A stretch of 5,426 nucleotides of DNA from an uncultured Clostridium sp. (lineage in GTDB: Bacteria > Bacillota > Clostridia > TANB77 > CAG-508). Every line of letters starts with the position of its first letter. The stretch's first letter is position 1. Shown here one piece after another: positions 4,971-5,426 of this stretch. Where the stretch lies: positions 1 to 5,426 of the forward strand of contig CAMGAZ010000116.1 in the NCBI GenBank assembly GCA_946008205.1, written 5' to 3'. A program made the translations under genes and the position numbers. The notes beneath the pieces are model-generated. The model ran no database searches, was not told the DNA's origin, and saw only the letters and a list, made by a program, of their open reading frames with translations.

Positions 4971-5426
4971 TTGATAATAGATCAAGGCTCCCTCTGCATA
5001 ATCCTTGGTTGTGGAACTTAAACGCTTTGCCGCTTTACTTGCGTCTATAGCAAATTGTTCCATAGACTCGGCACTTTCTCCAGATACTATTCTAATATCT
5101 CTTAAAGCACTATCTAACTGATGGGCGTAAGATACTGCATCAGAAATCGCTCCAGTAAAACCACCCAGTGCCATAGTAGTAACCTGCCAACGTATAGTAT
5201 TCTTCATTGTAACCCACAATTCATCAAGCATTTTACTTGTTTGTTTTATAGGTTGCTGCGCGGTTGCTACGGATTTTGCAAAAGAAGCGAAAGCTTGTTG
5301 ACCTTCCTTACCAAAATTTAACATTTGTTTAGAAATTTGTTCAACTGACATTCCTGCTTTTTTTAATTCAGTATTAAAATTTCCTAAATTTAATTTTCCC
5401 GCGGAATTAGTTGACGCATTAAGCAA
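4965..5426 (-). CDS. Phage tail tape measure protein, exon 1 (5' end outside window)
   Basis: This is the 3' part of exon 1 of a TP901-family tape measure protein, the long rod-like protein that fixes tail length and lies inside the tail tube. 154 codons are visible. After a variable N-terminal region, the conserved minor-tail core starts near visible residue 105 (LDSALRDIRIVSGES, then AAKRLSSTTKDY) and reaches IYYQQG, a hallmark of the family that is normally followed directly by L-x-D-E-E. Here the unspliced frame reads only one more codon (ATA) and then TAG at 4961-4959. Appending exon 2 from 3714 restores QQG-LDQEES at the expected spacing, so the exon end is placed after GGA (4967-4965). 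The frame is open at base 5426; the TTG there is a Leu codon inside the protein, not a supported start. The family call rests on recognised motifs, not on a database search. Confidence 0.85.

Noticed and set aside
3724..4974. Alternative splicing after TAT (4972) to AAC (3723)
   Set aside because: It gives a U at -1, a G at the intron end and equal protein length, but replaces the conserved QQG by NIK, makes only a broken P1, and discards the 9/10 pairing found with the guide strand.
5121..5321. Plus-strand ORF of 66 codons
   Set aside because: Antisense to conserved exon 1; Cys/Ser-rich composition typical of a shadow frame.
5424..5426. TTG at the window edge as the start of exon 1
   Set aside because: The frame runs off the window and tape measure proteins have a longer N-terminal region, so this is an internal Leu codon.

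Overview
The window looks like part of the tail module of an AT-rich, tailed double-stranded DNA phage or prophage, probably of a low-GC Gram-positive (Firmicutes-like) host. This rests on a TP901-type tape measure protein, AT-rich codon use and AGGAG-type ribosome binding sites. The exact host cannot be read from the sequence. Every supported gene lies on the minus strand, so transcription runs from 5426 towards 1.

Almost the whole window is one tape measure locus broken in two places. (1) 5426-4965 is the 3' part of exon 1 and ends in the family-typical ...IYYQQG. (2) 4964-3715 is a self-splicing group I intron of about 1250 nt. Its core (P3 to P9, resembling subgroup IA2 introns such as T4 td) lies at about 3994-3715. 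A free-standing 284-aa homing endonuclease (4864-4010) with two NUMOD4/HNH units and a NUMOD1-like tail sits in the P1 loop, with its own ribosome binding site and a plausible internal promoter. (3) Exon 2 (3714-2035) resumes in frame with LDQEES...TLKMANVTG and ends at a TAA at 2034-2032. (4) After two in-frame TAA codons only 6 nt apart, an ATG at 2019 opens a same-frame 673-codon reading frame that runs off the window at base 1. It reads as the continuation of the same tape measure protein: coiled coil, then an Ala-rich hydrophobic segment. It was translated here codon by codon and contains no stop.

How the parts fit: the tape measure protein sets tail length and is threaded through the tail tube. 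Correct expression here needs RNA splicing of exons 1 and 2, then either reinitiation at 2019 (two-chain tape measure) or bypass of the double stop. The endonuclease would spread the intron by cutting intron-less tape measure alleles at the conserved QQG/L site.

The main points of interest are an apparent A.G pair in place of the near-universal U.G pair at the 5' splice site, P1 strands separated by about 950 nt with the endonuclease stop codon 2 nt from the guide strand, a duplicated HNH module, and a tandem-stop split of the tape measure frame.
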